A stretch of DNA of 14,277 nt from DATAVB01 sp040414495 (GTDB lineage: Bacteria; Actinomycetota; Actinomycetes; Mycobacteriales; QHCD01), in assembly GCA_040414495.1 (NCBI GenBank), contig JBEDUI010000216.1:1-14277 (forward strand), in the 5' to 3' direction. Under the pieces are notes generated by a model. The model did not search any database. It had not been told where the DNA came from and saw nothing but the letters and a program-made list of their open reading frames with translations. The translations under genes and the position numbers were made by a program. Shown here in pieces: positions 12,870 through 14,277 of this stretch (its first letter is position 1; each line of letters opens with the position of its first letter).

Positions 12870-13715
12870 GTGGGTCTGTCGACAACCTTGCTGCTTGGCT
12901 TCATCGCCGGCGTCACGATCGTGCTCGGCCTGCCGATCGGACGACTGCAGCGCCCGGCCGCTGGCCTGCGAGTGCTGCTGAACGGCATCGCGGTCGGCGT
13001 GCTGCTGTTCCTGCTGTGGGACGTCTTCTCCGCGGCGTGGGAACCGATCGACGGAGCCCTCAGCAACGCCCATGACCACACCGGTGGCGTGGCGCCGATC
13101 TTCGGTTACGGGGCTTTGTTCGCCGGCGGCCTGGCCGTCGGGCTGCTGAGCCTGGTCGCGTACGACCGGTACCTGGCCCGGACCAAGAGCCGCTCCGAGC
13201 ATACCGGACCCGGCGCGATGGCCGTAGCCGAGCGGACCCGCGGCATCGCGACGTGGCCCGCGGCCCGGCGGTTGGCGTTGATGATCGCGATCGGCATCGG
13301 CCTGCACAACTTCGCCGAGGGTCTGGCGATCGGGCAGGCCGCCGCCAGCAACGCCATCGCGCTGGCCACGGTGCTGGTCATCGGATTCGCGTTGCACAAC
13401 GCCACCGAAGGCTTCGGCATTGTCGCCCCGCTGGCCGCCGACAACGACCAACCGTCTTGGGGTTTCCTACTCACGATGGCCGCGATCGGCGGCGGCCCGA
13501 CATTCATCGGCACCGCCGTCGGTCACAGCTTCACCTCCGAGCCGGTCAGCGTCGCATTCCTCACGCTGGCGGCCGGCTCGATCGTCTACGTCATCGCCCA
13601 GCTGTTGGGCGTCGCGGCTCGGTCCAAGCGGATCGACCTCGTCTGCTACGGCCTGTTGATCGGGCTGCTGGCCGGCTTCATCACCGACGCGATCGTCACC
13701 CTCGGCGGCGTCTGA
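12870..13715 (+). CDS. ZIP family metal transporter
   Basis: The 281-residue membrane protein has about eight membrane segments. The ZIP metal-binding signatures lie in the two central helices: H146-N147-FAE150-GLAIG (TM4) and H176-N177-ATE180-GFGIVAP (TM5). The loop with NAHDHTGG (66-73) is His-containing and could bind metal. ZIP proteins import divalent cations (Zn2+, Fe2+, Mn2+) into the cytoplasm, and specificity is not readable. The GTG start has GGAG 6 nt upstream and the first residues, MGLSTTLLLGFIAG, begin TM1. An IdeR/DtxR-like box at 12812-12830 suggests control by iron or manganese. The gene converges on the FKBP gene, with stops 32 bases apart. Confidence 0.92.
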   Translation: MGLSTTLLLGFIAGVTIVLGLPIGRLQRPAAGLRVLLNGIAVGVLLFLLWDVFSAAWEPIDGALSNAHDHTGGVAPIFGYGALFAGGLAVGLLSLVAYDRYLARTKSRSEHTGPGAMAVAERTRGIATWPAARRLALMIAIGIGLHNFAEGLAIGQAAASNAIALATVLVIGFALHNATEGFGIVAPLAADNDQPSWGFLLTMAAIGGGPTFIGTAVGHSFTSEPVSVAFLTLAAGSIVYVIAQLLGVAARSKRIDLVCYGLLIGLLAGFITDAIVTLGGV

Positions 13716-13720
13716 CCCAA

Positions 13721-13760
13721 CCCGGTCTTAGCCCGTCTCAGCCGGTCTCAGCCCGTCGAG
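13721..13760. repeat. Four tandem 10-bp units between the ZIP and FKBP genes
   Basis: Units CCCGGTCTTA, GCCCGTCTCA, GCCGGTCTCA and GCCCGTCGAG follow one another with exact 10-bp spacing, sharing a C-S-GTC core. The FKBP stop codon is the TCA at 13748-13750 inside the third unit. The first three units each supply a minus-strand stop (TAA or TGA), one in each frame. GGTCTC (13744-13749) and GAGACC (13758-13763) could also pair as a weak 6-bp stem. Confidence 0.55.
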
Positions 13761-14125
13761 ACCAGGTCACAGACGAAGATCAGCGTCTCGTTCGGCGCGA
13801 TCACGCCGCCGCCGGCGCCCCGCTCGCCGTAGGCCAGGTGCGGCGGGATCGTCAACCGGCGGCGCCCGCCGACCTTCATGCCCTGCACTCCCTGGTCCCA
13901 GCCCGGGATGACCTGGCCGGCGCCGAGCTGGAACTCCAGCGGCTCGTTCCGGTTCCAGCTGGCGTCGAACTCCTCGCCATTGGAGTACGAGACACCGACG
14001 TAGTGCACGGAGACCATGTCGCCCGCCTTCGCCGTCTCGCCGTTGCCTTCGGACAGGTCGACGATCTCCAGTTCGGTCGGGGCCGGACCCTCGGGCAGGT
14101 CGACCTCGGGCTTGTCAATGGCCAT
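13748..14125 (-). CDS. FKBP-type peptidyl-prolyl cis-trans isomerase
   Basis: The 125-residue single-domain FKBP has the usual active-site residues: Y42 (VHYVG), D54 (FDASW), F65, V72-I73 (GQVIPGW), W76 and Y99 (LAYGERG). It catalyses proline isomerisation in protein folding and would bind FK506/rapamycin-type macrolides. There is no signal peptide or lipobox, so it is cytoplasmic, as are the common about 124-residue actinomycete FKBPs. I chose ATG 14125 because GGGAG lies 8 nt upstream and MAIDKPEVDLPEG is the normal beginning; the frame stays open to 14212, but those residues are not family-like. An inverted repeat lies about 60-95 bases upstream of the start. The gene converges on the ZIP transporter. 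Confidence 0.95.
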   Translation of the reverse strand: MAIDKPEVDLPEGPAPTELEIVDLSEGNGETAKAGDMVSVHYVGVSYSNGEEFDASWNRNEPLEFQLGAGQVIPGWDQGVQGMKVGGRRRLTIPPHLAYGERGAGGGVIAPNETLIFVCDLVSTG

Positions 14126-14133
14126 GCGCGCAT

Positions 14134-14138
14134 CTCCC
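14134..14138 (-). promoter_or_regulatory. Ribosome-binding site that decides the FKBP start
   Basis: GGGAG on the minus strand, 8 nt before ATG 14125. It excludes the longer upstream reading from 14212. Confidence 0.5.
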
Positions 14139-14182
14139 AACTGATGTGGTTCCGTCCATTGCAGACGGATCCAGGTTCGGTA

Positions 14183-14221
14183 CCCGGTAGCAACCCGGAT
14201 CACCCGCGCCAAGCTACCGGG
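14183..14221. repeat. Inverted repeat upstream of the FKBP gene
   Basis: CCCGGTAGC (14183-14191) and GCTACCGGG (14213-14221) are perfect 9-bp arms with a 21-bp spacer. It lies 57-96 bases upstream of the FKBP ATG, probably in the promoter or leader region of that gene. It may be an operator or an RNA stem; neither is shown. I see no other feature from 14139 to the window end. Confidence 0.4.
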
Positions 14222-14277
14222 GCAGTGCCGCTGGCCGATGGCCGGGCATTTGGATTGTGGTGAAAACGCCTTATGGC

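Noticed and set aside
11653..12885. 410-residue minus-strand frame opposite the third MFS exporter
   Set aside because: Shadow frame rich in Thr, Ala, Pro and Arg; the + strand encodes a clear 12-TM transporter.

Overview
The window is a GC-rich chromosomal segment from an actinomycete. The markers for this are a mycothiol-dependent maleylpyruvate isomerase-family protein, a deazaflavin (F420)-dependent nitroreductase-family protein, an ECF41-type sigma factor, an IdeR/DtxR-like iron box, and several genes with a TANNNT -10 hexamer 6-7 nt before the start codon (the leaderless pattern common in Actinobacteria). I cannot name the genus. There are no rRNA, tRNA, CRISPR, transposase or phage genes. 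I read it as a stable accessory/housekeeping mosaic, not an island.

Layout. 1-138: the end of an unrecognised + strand gene. 435-3000: four minus-strand genes, namely a small double-CxxC protein, a calcineurin-like phosphoesterase, a PPK2 polyphosphate kinase, and a small helical protein with a GTG start. 3200-3550: a 5'-truncated, probably frameshifted HicB-like antitoxin remnant with an intact C-terminal helix-turn-helix, followed by a perfect 21-bp palindrome. 3598-5817: a phytanoyl-CoA-dioxygenase-family gene (+) converging on, and overlapping by 18 bp, a DHA2 drug-exporter gene (-). 5818-6170: a gene-free stretch with a dyad next to the exporter start and two copies of a CTCTGCTCC-N7-GGAGCAGAG hairpin.

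6171-8492: a Nudix hydrolase (-) divergent from an F420-type nitroreductase (+, probably leaderless), whose stop codon abuts that of a second DHA2 exporter (-). 8493-8657: a divergent promoter region with a dyad on the exporter side and a TGTCACA ECF41-type -35 on the sigma side. 8658-12715: a probable + strand unit of ECF41 sigma factor, APH-like phosphotransferase, mycothiol-dependent enzyme and a third MFS exporter (the last pair overlap as ATGA). 12812-13715: a ZIP metal transporter behind an iron-box-like operator. 13748-14125: an FKBP-type prolyl isomerase converging on it, with tandem 10-bp repeats between the two stops.

Theme. Three MFS exporters sit beside oxidative, thiol-dependent or phosphotransfer enzymes. 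This would fit small-molecule detoxification or resistance partly under an ECF41 sigma factor with no anti-sigma gene, but the functional link is inference. I did not find a clearly new multi-gene defence or biosynthetic system. The less ordinary signals are the ECF41 unit lacking its usual partner, the metal-responsive box before the ZIP gene, the degenerate antitoxin with an adjoining palindrome, and the duplicated hairpin element.
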